Positions 12,201-24,200 of a DNA stretch of 64,000 bases are shown in pieces. The notes beneath the pieces are model-generated. The model did no database searches. It saw nothing but the letters and a program-made list of their open reading frames with translations, and had not been told where the DNA came from. Numbering within the stretch: position 1 is the first letter of the stretch; each line of letters begins with the position of its first letter. Position numbers and translations under genes: made by a program. Source of the DNA: Lepus europaeus (taxonomy: Eukaryota > Chordata > Mammalia > Lagomorpha > Leporidae); assembly GCF_033115175.1 (NCBI RefSeq), contig NC_084834.1, positions 12,559,294-12,623,293 on the forward strand. Direction: 5' to 3'.

Positions 12201-15200
12201 GGAGCGAGAAGGGGGCTTTCCTAGTCCCTCCGGGACCGGGAAGCGGTCGCCCAGCGACTCCTGGTCCCGAACCCCTGGCCGGTGCTCTGGAGCTGCGGTG
12301 GCATCCTCGGCTCTCTGCCAGGAAGGATGTGCTTCCTGGCAGAGAGAGGGGCCGCGGTGCGAGTCGGGTGCTCCGACACGGGGCCGTGTGTGCTCCCGGG
12401 TTCTCAGCTTGGCTGCACGCTGCCTGGGCCTGTGTGCAAGGCGTCCGTTTCTCCCCGCTGGGGTCTCCTAACCCGTCCGGGAGGGGGCTATGCTTCCTGT
12501 TCCCCACGTCTGCTCCTGCCATGGCCCCGTCCGGTGCAGCAGTCCCACCAGCATGCCTTGAGTTGCCACGCAGGCTGCGAGTGCAGAAGGCTCCCGGGAC
12601 CTGGCGTGGAGTGCCCCACTGCCCCTGGTGGCCCAGTGTGCGCAGGGGACTTAGGCGCGGGCACGCCGCGCTCCGCAAGGATGGTCCTCTGGGCCTCTGC
12701 TTCTCCTGAGATGTCCTTGCCCCGGCCCCTCCCCGGCCCGGCCCTGGTGCCTGCCTTCAGTTTCCCTTCGGTGGGATTTTTTGTTGCGTAGGCACACGCC
12801 CGTGCTTCTCCTTACTGACCTAGGTACCCACGTTAGGCGAGGGGAGATGTGGGGCTGGGAGAACCTTTTCTGCCTGATCTTCTAGGCGGAGGCAGGTGTG
12901 TTGTCTGAAAAGACCCTCACTCAACTCAGGCCAAGTATGCTATGTACTCTCTCTCTTCTTCCGCAGACACGGCGGAGCCCGGCACCCGGGAACCTCTTCC
13001 GGACGTGCCGCCTTCGCGCACGGATGCGCCCGACGTTTGCACCGAGCCCGACCACGGTAGGGGCCCGGGCGTCTTGTGTCCTCTGCCCCTGGGTGCCCGC
13101 GGGGTTGCCGGAGCTCCTGGAGCGAGAAGGGGGCTTTCCTAGTCCCTCCGGGACCGGGAAGCGGTCGCCCAGCGACTCCTGGTCCCGAACCCCTGGCCGG
13201 TGCTCTGGAGCTGCGGTGGCATCCTCGGCTCTCTGCCAGGAAGGATGTGCTTCCTGGCAGAGAGAGGGGCCGCGGTGCGAGTCGGGTGCTCCGACACGGG
13301 GCCGTGTGTGCTCCCGGGTTCTCAGCTTGGCTGCACGCTGCCTGGGCCTGTGTGCAAGGCGTCCGTTTCTCCCCGCTGGGGTCTCCTAACCCGTCCGGGA
13401 GGGGGCTATGCTTCCTGTTCCCCACGTCTGCTCCTGCCATGGCCCCGTCCGGTGCAGCAGTCCCACCAGCATGCCTTGAGTTGCCACGCAGGCTGCGAGT
13501 GCAGAAGGCTCCCGGGACCTGGCGTGGAGTGCCCCACTGCCCCTGGTGGCCCAGTGTGCGCAGGGGACTTAGGCGCGGGCACGCCGCGCTCCGCAAGGAT
13601 GGTCCTCTGGGCCTCTGCTTCTCCTGAGATGTCCTTGCCCCGGCCCCTCCCCGGCCCGGCCCTGGTGCCTGCCTTCAGTTTCCCTTCGGTGGGATTTTTT
13701 GTTGCGTAGGCACACGCCCGTGCTTCTCCTTACTGACCTAGGTACCCACGTTAGGCGAGGGGAGATGTGGGGCTGGGAGAACCTTTTCTGCCTGATCTTC
13801 TAGGCGGAGGCAGGTGTGTTGTCTGAAAAGACCCTCACTCAACTCAGGCCAAGTATGCTATGTACTCTCTCTCTTCTTCCGCAGACACGGCGGAGCCCGG
13901 CACCCGGGAACCTCTTCCGGACGTGCCGCCTTCGCGCACGGATGCGCCCGACGTTTGCACCGAGCCCGACCACGGTAGGGGCCCGGGCGTCTTGTGTCCT
14001 CTGCCCCTGGGTGCCCGCGGGGTTGCCGGAGCTCCTGGAGCGAGAAGGGGGCTTTCCTAGTCCCTCCGGGACCGGGAAGCGGTCGCCCAGCGACTCCTGG
14101 TCCCGAACCCCTGGCCGGTGCTCTGGAGCTGCGGTGGCATCCTCGGCTCTCTGCCAGGAAGGATGTGCTTCCTGGCAGAGAGAGGGGCCGCGGTGCGAGT
14201 CGGGTGCTCCGACACGGGGCCGTGTGTGCTCCCGGGTTCTCAGCTTGGCTGCACGCTGCCTGGGCCTGTGTGCAAGGCGTCCGTTTCTCCCCGCTGGGGT
14301 CTCCTAACCCGTCCGGGAGGGGGCTATGCTTCCTGTTCCCCACGTCTGCTCCTGCCATGGCCCCGTCCGGTGCAGCAGTCCCACCAGCATGCCTTGAGTT
14401 GCCACGCAGGCTGCGAGTGCAGAAGGCTCCCGGGACCTGGCGTGGAGTGCCCCACTGCCCCTGGTGGCCCAGTGTGCGCAGGGGACTTAGGCGCGGGCAC
14501 GCCGCGCTCCGCAAGGATGGTCCTCTGGGCCTCTGCTTCTCCTGAGATGTCCTTGCCCCGGCCCCTCCCCGGCCCGGCCCTGGTGCCTGCCTTCAGTTTC
14601 CCTTCGGTGGGATTTTTTGTTGCGTAGGCACACGCCCGTGCTTCTCCTTACTGACCTAGGTACCCACGTTAGGCGAGGGGAGATGTGGGGCTGGGAGAAC
14701 CTTTTCTGCCTGATCTTCTAGGCGGAGGCAGGTGTGTTGTCTGAAAAGACCCTCACTCAACTCAGGCCAAGTATGCTATGTACTCTCTCTCTTCTTCCGC
14801 AGACACGGCGGAGCCCGGCACCCGGGAACCTCTTCCGGACGTGCCGCCTTCGCGCACGGATGCGCCCGACGTTTGCACCGAGCCCGACCACGGTAGGGGC
14901 CCGGGCGTCTTGTGTCCTCTGCCCCTGGGTGCCCGCGGGGTTGCCGGAGCTCCTGGAGCGAGAAGGGGGCTTTCCTAGTCCCTCCGGGACCGGGAAGCGG
15001 TCGCCCAGCGACTCCTGGTCCCGAACCCCTGGCCGGTGCTCTGGAGCTGCGGTGGCATCCTCGGCTCTCTGCCAGGAAGGATGTGCTTCCTGGCAGAGAG
15101 AGGGGCCGCGGTGCGAGTCGGGTGCTCCGACACGGGGCCGTGTGTGCTCCCGGGTTCTCAGCTTGGCTGCACGCTGCCTGGGCCTGTGTGCAAGGCGTCC

Positions 15201-18200
15201 GTTTCTCCCCGCTGGGGTCTCCTAACCCGTCCGGGAGGGGGCTATGCTTCCTGTTCCCCACGTCTGCTCCTGCCATGGCCCCGTCCGGTGCAGCAGTCCC
15301 ACCAGCATGCCTTGAGTTGCCACGCAGGCTGCGAGTGCAGAAGGCTCCCGGGACCTGGCGTGGAGTGCCCCACTGCCCCTGGTGGCCCAGTGTGCGCAGG
15401 GGACTTAGGCGCGGGCACGCCGCGCTCCGCAAGGATGGTCCTCTGGGCCTCTGCTTCTCCTGAGATGTCCTTGCCCCGGCCCCTCCCCGGCCCGGCCCTG
15501 GTGCCTGCCTTCAGTTTCCCTTCGGTGGGATTTTTTGTTGCGTAGGCACACGCCCGTGCTTCTCCTTACTGACCTAGGTACCCACGTTAGGCGAGGGGAG
15601 ATGTGGGGCTGGGAGAACCTTTTCTGCCTGATCTTCTAGGCGGAGGCAGGTGTGTTGTCTGAAAAGACCCTCACTCAACTCAGGCCAAGTATGCTATGTA
15701 CTCTCTCTCTTCTTCCCCAGACACGGCGGAGCCCGGCACCCGGGAACCTCTTCCGGACGTGCCGCCTTCGCGCACGGATGCGCCCGACGTTTGCACCGAG
15801 CCCGACCACGGTAGGGGCCCGGGCGTCTTGTGTCCTCTGCCCCTGGGTGCCCGCGGGGTTGCCGGAGCTCCTGGAGCGAGAAGGGGGCTTTCCTAGTCCC
15901 TCCGGGACCGGGAAGCGGTCGCCCAGCGACTCCTGGTCCCGAACCCCTGGCCGGTGCTCTGGAGCTGCGGTGGCATCCTCGGCTCTCTGCCAGGAAGGAT
16001 GTGCTTCCTGGCAGAGAGAGGGGCCGCGGTGCGAGTCGGGTGCTCCGACACGGGGCCGTGTGTGCTCCCGGGTTCTCAGCTTGGCTGCACGCTGCCTGGG
16101 CCTGTGTGCAAGGCGTCCGTTTCTCCCCGCTGGGGTCTCCTAACCCGTCCGGGAGGGGGCTATGCTTCCTGTTCCCCACGTCTGCTCCTGCCATGGCCCC
16201 GTCCGGTGCAGCAGTCCCACCAGCATGCCTTGAGTTGCCACGCAGGCTGCGAGTGCAGAAGGCTCCCGGGACCTGGCGTGGAGTGCCCCACTGCCCCTGG
16301 TGGCCCAGTGTGCGCAGGGGACTTAGGCGCGGGCACGCCGCGCTCTGCAAGGATGGTCCTCTGGGCCTCTGCTTCTCCTGAGATGTCCTTGCCCCGGCCC
16401 CTCCCCGGCCCGGCCCTGGTGCCTGCCTTCAGTTTCCCTTCGGTGGGATTTTTTGTTGCGTAGGCACACGCCCGTGCTTCTCCTTACTGACCTAGGTACC
16501 CACGTTAGGCGAGGGGAGATGTGGGGCTGGGAGAACCTTTTCTGCCTGATCTTCTAGGCGGAGGCAGGTGTGTTGTCTGAAAAGACCCTCACTCAACTCA
16601 GGCCAAGTATGCTATGTACTCTCTCTCTTCTTCCGCAGACACGGCGGAGCCCGGCACCCGGGAACCTCTTCCGGACGTGCCGCCTTCGCGCACGGATGCG
16701 CCCGACGTTTGCACCGAGCCCGACCACGGTAGGGGCCCGGGCGTCTTGTGTCCTCTGCCCCTGGGTGCCCGCGGGGTTGCCGGAGCTCCTGGAGCGAGAA
16801 GGGGGCTTTCCTAGTCCCTCCGGGACCGGGAAGCGGTCGCCCAGCGACTCCTGGTCCCGAACCCCTGGCCGGTGCTCTGGAGCTGCGGTGGCATCCTCGG
16901 CTCTCTGCCAGGAAGGATGTGCTTCCTGGCAGAGAGAGGGGCCGCGGTGCGAGTCGGGTGCTCCGACACGGGGCCGTGTGTGCTCCCGGGTTCTCAGCTT
17001 GGCTGCACGCTGCCTGGGCCTGTGTGCAAGGCGTCCGTTTCTCCCCGCTGGGGTCTCCTAACCCGTCCGGGAGGGGGCTATGCTTCCTGTTCCCCACGTC
17101 TGCTCCTGCCATGGCCCCGTCCGGTGCAGCAGTCCCACCAGCATGCCTTGAGTTGCCACGCAGGCTGCGAGTGCAGAAGGCTCCCGGGACCTGGCGTGGA
17201 GTGCCCCACTGCCCCTGGTGGCCCAGTGTGCGCAGGGAACTTAGGCGCGGGCACGCCGCGCTCCGCAAGGATGGTCCTCTGGGCCTCTGCTTCTCCTGAG
17301 ATGTCCTTGCCCCGGCCCCTCCCCGGCCCGGCCCTGGTGCCTGCCTTCAGTTTCCCTTCGGTGGGATTTTTTGTTGCGTAGGCACACGCCCGTGCTTCTC
17401 CTTACTGACCTAGGTACCCACGTTAGGCGAGGGGAGATGTGGGGCTGGGAGAACCTTTTCTGCCTGATCTTCTAGGCGGAGGCAGGTGTGTTGTCTGAAA
17501 AGACCCTCACTCAACTCAGGCCAAGTATGCTATGTACTCTCTCTCTTCTTCCACAGACACGGCGGAGCCCGGCACCCGGGAACCTCTTCCGGACGTGCCG
17601 CCTTCGCGCACGGATGCGCCCGACGTTTGCACCGAGCCCGACCACGGTAGGGGCCCGGGCGTCTTGTGTCCTCTGCCCCTGGGTGCCCGCGGGGTTGCCG
17701 GAGCTCCTGGAGCGAGAAGGGGGCTTTCCTAGTCCCTCCGGGACCGGGAAGCGGTCGCCCAGCGACTCCTGGTCCCGAACCCCTGGCCGGTGCTCTGGAG
17801 CTGCGGTGGCATCCTCGGCTCTCTGCCAGGAAGGATGTGCTTCCTGGCAGAGAGAGGGGCCGCGGTGCGAGTCGGGTGCTCCGACACGGGGCCGTGTGTG
17901 CTCCCGGGTTCTCAGCTTGGCTGCACGCTGCCTGGGCCTGTGTGCAAGGCGTCCGTTTCTCCCCGCTGGGGTCTCCTAACCCGTCCGGGAGGGGGCTATG
18001 CTTCCTGTTCCCCACGTCTGCTCCTGCCATGGCCCCGTCCGGTGCAGCAGTCCCACCAGCATGCCTTGAGTTGCCACGCAGGCTGCGAGTGCAGAAGGCT
18101 CCCGGGACCTGGCGTGGAGTGCCCCACTGCCCCTGGTGGCCCAGTGTGCGCAGGGGACTTAGGCGCGGGCACGCCGCGCTCCGCAAGGATGGTCCTCTGG

Positions 18201-21200
18201 GCCTCTGCTTCTCCTGAGATGTCCTTGCCCCGGCCCCTCCCCGGCCCGGCCCTGGTGCCTGCCTTCAGTTTCCCTTCGGTGGGATTTTTTGTTGCGTAGG
18301 CACACGCCCGTGCTTCTCCTTACTGACCTAGGTACCCACGTTAGGCGAGGGGAGATGTGGGGCTGGGAGAACCTTTTCTGCCTGATCTTCTAGGCGGAGG
18401 CAGGTGTGTTGTCTGAAAAGACCCTCACTCAACTCAGGCCAAGTATGCTATGTACTCTCTCTCTTCTTCCGCAGACACGGCGGAGCCCGGCACCCGGGAA
18501 CCTCTTCCGGACGTGCCGCCTTCGCGCACGGATGCGCCCGACGTTTGCACCGAGCCCGACCACGGTAGGGGCCCGGGCGTCTTGTGTCCTCTGCCCCTGG
18601 GTGCCCGCGGGGTTGCCGGAGCTCCTGGAGCGAGAAGGGGGCTTTCCTAGTCCCTCCGGGACCGGGAAGCGGTCGCCCAGCGACTCCTGGTCCCGAACCC
18701 CTGGCCGGTGCTCTGGAGCTGCGGTGGCATCCTCGGCTCTCTGCCAGGAAGGATGTGCTTCCTGGCAGAGAGAGGGGCCGCGGTGCGAGTCGGGTGCTCC
18801 GACACGGGGCCGTGTGTGCTCCCGGGTTCTCAGCTTGGCTGCACGCTGCCTGGGCCTGTGTGCAAGGCGTCCGTTTCTCCCCGCTGGGGTCTCCTAACCC
18901 GTCCGGGAGGGGGCTATGCTTCCTGTTCCCCACGTCTGCTCCTGCCATGGCCCCGTCCGGTGCAGCAGTCCCACCAGCATGCCTTGAGTTGCCACGCAGG
19001 CTGCGAGTGCAGAAGGCTCCCGGGACCTGGCGTGGAGTGCCCCACTGCCCCTGGTGGCCCAGTGTGCGCAGGGGACTTAGGCGCGGGCACGCCGCGCTCC
19101 GCAAGGATGGTCCTCTGGGCCTCTGCTTCTCCTGAGATGTCCTTGCCCCGGCCCCTCCCCGGCCCGGCCCTGGTGCCTGCCTTCAGTTTCCCTTCGGTGG
19201 GATTTTTTGTTGCGTAGGCACACGCCCGTGCTTCTCCTTACTGACCTAGGTACCCACGTTAGGCGAGGGGAGATGTGGGGCTGGGAGAACCTTTTCTGCC
19301 TGATCTTCTAGGCGGAGGCAGGTGTGTTGTCTGAAAAGACCCTCACTCAACTCAGGCCAAGTATGCTATGTACTCTCTCTCTTCTTCCGCAGACACGGCG
19401 GAGCCCGGCACCCGGGAACCTCTTCCGGACGTGCCGCCTTCGCGCACGGATGCGCCCGACGTTTGCACCGAGCCCGACCACGGTAGGGGCCCGGGCGTCT
19501 TGTGTCCTCTGCCCCTGGGTGCCCGCGGGGTTGCCGGAGCTCCTGGAGCGAGAAGGGGGCTTTCCTAGTCCCTCCGGGACCGGGAAGCGGTCGCCCAGCG
19601 ACTCCTGGTCCCGAACCCCTGGCCGGTGCTCTGGAGCTGCGGTGGCATCCTCGGCTCTCTGCCAGGAAGGATGTGCTTCCTGGCAGAGAGAGGGGCCGCG
19701 GTGCGAGTCGGGTGCTCCGACACGGGGCCGTGTGTGCTCCCGGGTTCTCAGCTTGGCTGCACGCTGCCTGGGCCTGTGTGCAAGGCGTCCGTTTCTCCCC
19801 GCTGGGGTCTCCTAACCCGTCCGGGAGGGGGCTATGCTTCCTGTTCCCCACGTCTGCTCCTGCCATGGCCCCGTCCGGTGCAGCAGTCCCACCAGCATGC
19901 CTTGAGTTGCCACGCAGGCTGCGAGTGCAGAAGGCTCCCGGGACCTGGCGTGGAGTGCCCCACTGCCCCTGGTGGCCCAGTGTGCGCAGGGGACTTAGGC
20001 GCGGGCACGCCGCGCTCCGCAAGGATGGTCCTCTGGGCCTCTGCTTCTCCTGAGATGTCCTTGCCCCGGCCCCTCCCCGGCCCGGCCCTGGTGCCTGCCT
20101 TCAGTTTCCCTTCGGTGGGATTTTTTGTTGCGTAGGCACACGCCCGTGCTTCTCCTTACTGACCTAGGTACCCACGTTAGGCGAGGGGAGATGTGGGGCT
20201 GGGAGAACCTTTTCTGCCTGATCTTCTAGGCGGAGGCAGGTGTGTTGTCTGAAAAGACCCTCACTCAACTCAGGCCAAGTATGCTATGTACTCTCTCTCT
20301 TCTTCCGCAGACACGGCGGAGCCCGGCACCCGGGAACCTCTTCCGGACGTGCCGCCTTCGCGCACGGATGCGCCCGACGTTTGCACCGAGCCCGACCACG
20401 GTAGGGGCCCGGGCGTCTTGTGTCCTCTGCCCCTGGGTGCCCGCGGGGTTGCCGGAGCTCCTGGAGCGAGAAGGGGGCTTTCCTAGTCCCTCCGGGACCG
20501 GGAAGCGGTCGCCCAGCGACTCCTGGTCCCGAACCCCTGGCCGGTGCTCTGGAGCTGCGGTGGCATCCTCGGCTCTCTGCCAGGAAGGATGTGCTTCCTG
20601 GCAGAGAGAGGGGCCGCGGTGCGAGTCGGGTGCTCCGACACGGGGCCGTGTGTGCTCCCGGGTTCTCAGCTTGGCTGCACGCTGCCTGGGCCTGTGTGCA
20701 AGGCGTCCGTTTCTCCCCGCTGGGGTCTCCTAACCCGTCCGGGAGGGGGCTATGCTTCCTGTTCCCCACGTCTGCTCCTGCCATGGCCCCGTCCGGTGCA
20801 GCAGTCCCACCAGCATGCCTTGAGTTGCCACGCAGGCTGCGAGTGCAGAAGGCTCCCGGGACCTGGCGTGGAGTGCCCCACTGCCCCTGGTGGCCCAGTG
20901 TGCGCAGGGGACTTAGGCGCGGGCACGCCGCGCTCCGCAAGGATGGTCCTCTGGGCCTCTGCTTCTCCTGAGATGTCCTTGCCCCGGCCCCTCCCCGGCC
21001 CGGCCCTGGTGCCTGCCTTCAGTTTCCCTTCGGTGGGATTTTTTGTTGCGTAGGCACACGCCCGTGCTTCTCCTTACTGACCTAGGTACCCACGTTAGGC
21101 GAGGGGAGATGTGGGGCTGGGAGAACCTTTTCTGCCTGATCTTCTAGGCGGAGGCAGGTGTGTTGTCTGAAAAGACCCTCACTCAACTCAGGCCAAGTAT

Positions 21201-24200
21201 GCTATGTACTCTCTCTCTTCTTCCGCAGACACGGCGGAGCCCGGCACCCGGGAACCTCTTCCGGACGTGCCGCCTTCGCGCACGGATGCGCCCGACGTTT
21301 GCACCGAGCCCGACCACGGTAGGGGCCGGGCGTCTTGTGTCCTCTGCCCCTGGGTGCCCGCGGGGTTGCCGGAGCTCCTGGAGCGAGAAGGGGGCTTTCC
21401 TAGTCCCTCCGGGACCGGGAAGCGGTCGCCCAGCGACTCCTGGTCCCGAACCCCTGGCCGGTGCTCTGGAGCTGCGGTGGCATCCTCGGCTCTCTGCCAG
21501 GAAGGATGTGCTTCCTGGCAGAGAGAGGGGCCGCGGTGCGAGTCGGGTGCTCCGACACGGGGCCGTGTGTGCTCCCGGGTTCTCAGCTTGGCTGCACGCT
21601 GCCTGGGCCTGTGTGCAAGGCGTCCGTTTCTCCCCGCTGGGGTCTCCTAACCCGTCCGGGAGGGGGCTATGCTTCCTGTTCCCCACGTCTGCTCCTGCCA
21701 TGGCCCCGTCCGGTGCAGCAGTCCCACCAGCATGCCTTGAGTTGCCACGCAGGCTGCGAGTGCAGAAGGCTCCCGGGACCTGGCGTGGAGTGCCCCACTG
21801 CCCCTGGTGGCCCAGTGTGCGCAGGGGACTTAGGCGCGGGCACGCCGCGCTCCGCAAGGATGGTCCTCTGGGCCTCTGCTTCTCCTGAGATGTCCTTGCC
21901 CCGGCCCCTCCCCGGCCCGGCCCTGGTGCCTGCCTTCAGTTTCCCTTCGGTGGGATTTTTTGTTGCGTAGGCACACGCCCGTGCTTCTCCTTACTGACCT
22001 AGGTACCCACGTTAGGCGAGGGGAGATGTGGGGCTGGGAGAACCTTTTCTGCCTGATCTTCTAGGCGGAGGCAGGTGTGTTGTCTGAAAAGACCCTCACT
22101 CAACTCAGGCCAAGTATGCTATGTACTCTCTCTCTTCTTCCGCAGACACGGCGGAGCCTGGCACCCGGGAACCTCTTCCGGACGTGCCGCCTTCGCGCAC
22201 GGATGCGCCCGACGTTTGCACCGAGCCCGACCACGGTAGGGGCCCGGGCGTCTTGTGTCCTCTGCCCCTGGGTGCCCGCGGGGTTGCCGGAGCTCCTGGA
22301 GCGAGAAGGGGGCTTTCCTAGTCCCTCCGGGACCGGGAAGCGGTCGCCCAGCGACTCCTGGTCCCGAACCCCTGGCCGGTGCTCTGGAGCTGCGGTGGCA
22401 TCCTCGGCTCTCTGCCAGGAAGGATGTGCTTCCTGGCAGAGAGAGGGGCCGCGGTGCGAGTCGGGTGCTCCGACACGGGGCCGTGTGTGCTCCCGGGTTC
22501 TCAGCTTGGCTGCACGCTGCCTGGGCCTGTGTGCAAGGCGTCCGTTTCTCCCCGCTGGGGTCTCCTAACCCGTCCGGGAGGGGGCTATGCTTCCTGTTCC
22601 CCACGTCTGCTCCTGCCATGGCCCCGTCCGGTGCAGCAGTCCCACCAGCATGCCTTGAGTTGCCACGCAGGCTGCGAGTGCAGAAGGCTCCCGGGACCTG
22701 GCGTGGAGTGCCCCACTGCCCCTGGTGGCCCAGTGTGCGCAGGGGACTTAGGCGCGGGCACGCCGCGCTCCGCAAGGATGGTCCTCTGGGCCTCTGCTTC
22801 TCCTGAGATGTCCTTGCCCCGGCCCCTCCCCGGCCCGGCCCTGGTGCCTGCCTTCAGTTTCCCTTCGGTGGGATTTTTTGTTGCGTAGGCACACGCCCGT
22901 GCTTCTCCTTACTGACCTAGGTACCCACGTTAGGCGAGGGGAGATGTGGGGCTGGGAGAACCTTTTCTGCCTGATCTTCTAGGCGGAGGCAGGTGTGTTG
23001 TCTGAAAAGACCCTCACTCAACTCAGGCCAAGTATGCTATGTACTCTCTCTCTTCTTCCGCAGACACGGCGGAGCCCGGCACCCGGGAACCTCTTCCGGA
23101 CGTGCCGCCTTCGCGCACGGATGCGCCCGACGTTTGCACCGAGCCCGACCACGGTAGGGGCCCGGGCGTCTTGTGTCCTCTGCCCCTGGGTGCCCGCGGG
23201 GTTGCCGGAGCTCCTGGAGCGAGAAGGGGGCTTTCCTAGTCCCTCCGGGACCGGGAAGCGGTCGCCCAGCGACTCCTGGTCCCGAACCCCTGGCCGGTGC
23301 TCTGGAGCTGCGGTGGCATCCTCGGCTCTCTGCCAGGAAGGATGTGCTTCCTGGCAGAGAGAGGGGCCGCGGTGCGAGTCGGGTGCTCCGACACGGGGCC
23401 GTGTGTGCTCCCGGGTTCTCAGCTTGGCTGCACGCTGCCTGGGCCTGTGTGCAAGGCGTCCGTTTCTCCCCGCTGGGGTCTCCTAACCCGTCCGGGAGGG
23501 GGCTATGCTTCCTGTTCCCCACGTCTGCTCCTGCCATGGCCCCGTCCGGTGCAGCAGTCCCACCAGCATGCCTTGAGTTGCCACGCAGGCTGCGAGTGCA
23601 GAAGGCTCCCGGGACCTGGCGTGGAGTGCCCCACTGCCCCTGGTGGCCCAGTGTGCGCAGGGGACTTAGGCGCGGGCACGCCGCGCTCCGCAAGGATGGT
23701 CCTCTGGGCCTCTGCTTCTCCTGAGATGTCCTTGCCCCGGCCCCTCCCCGGCCCGGCCCTGGTGCCTGCCTTCAGTTTCCCTTCGGTGGGATTTTTTGTT
23801 GCGTAGGCACACGCCCGTGCTTCTCCTTACTGACCTAGGTACCCACGTTAGGCGAGGGGAGATGTGGGGCTGGGAGAACCTTTTCTGCCTGATCTTCTAG
23901 GCGGAGGCAGGTGTGTTGTCTGAAAAGACCCTCACTCAACTCAGGCCAAGTATGCTATGTACTCTCTCTCTTCTTCCGCAGACACGGCGGAGCCCGGCAC
24001 CCGGGAACCTCTTCCGGACGTGCCGCCTTCGCGCACGGATGCGCCCGACGTTTGCACCGAGCCCGACCACGGTAGGGGCCCGGGCGTCTTGTGTCCTCTG
24101 CCCCTGGGTGCCCGCGGGGTTGCCGGAGCTCCTGGAGCGAGAAGGGGGCTTTCCTAGTCCCTCCGGGACCGGGAAGCGGTCGCCCAGCGACTCCTGGTCC

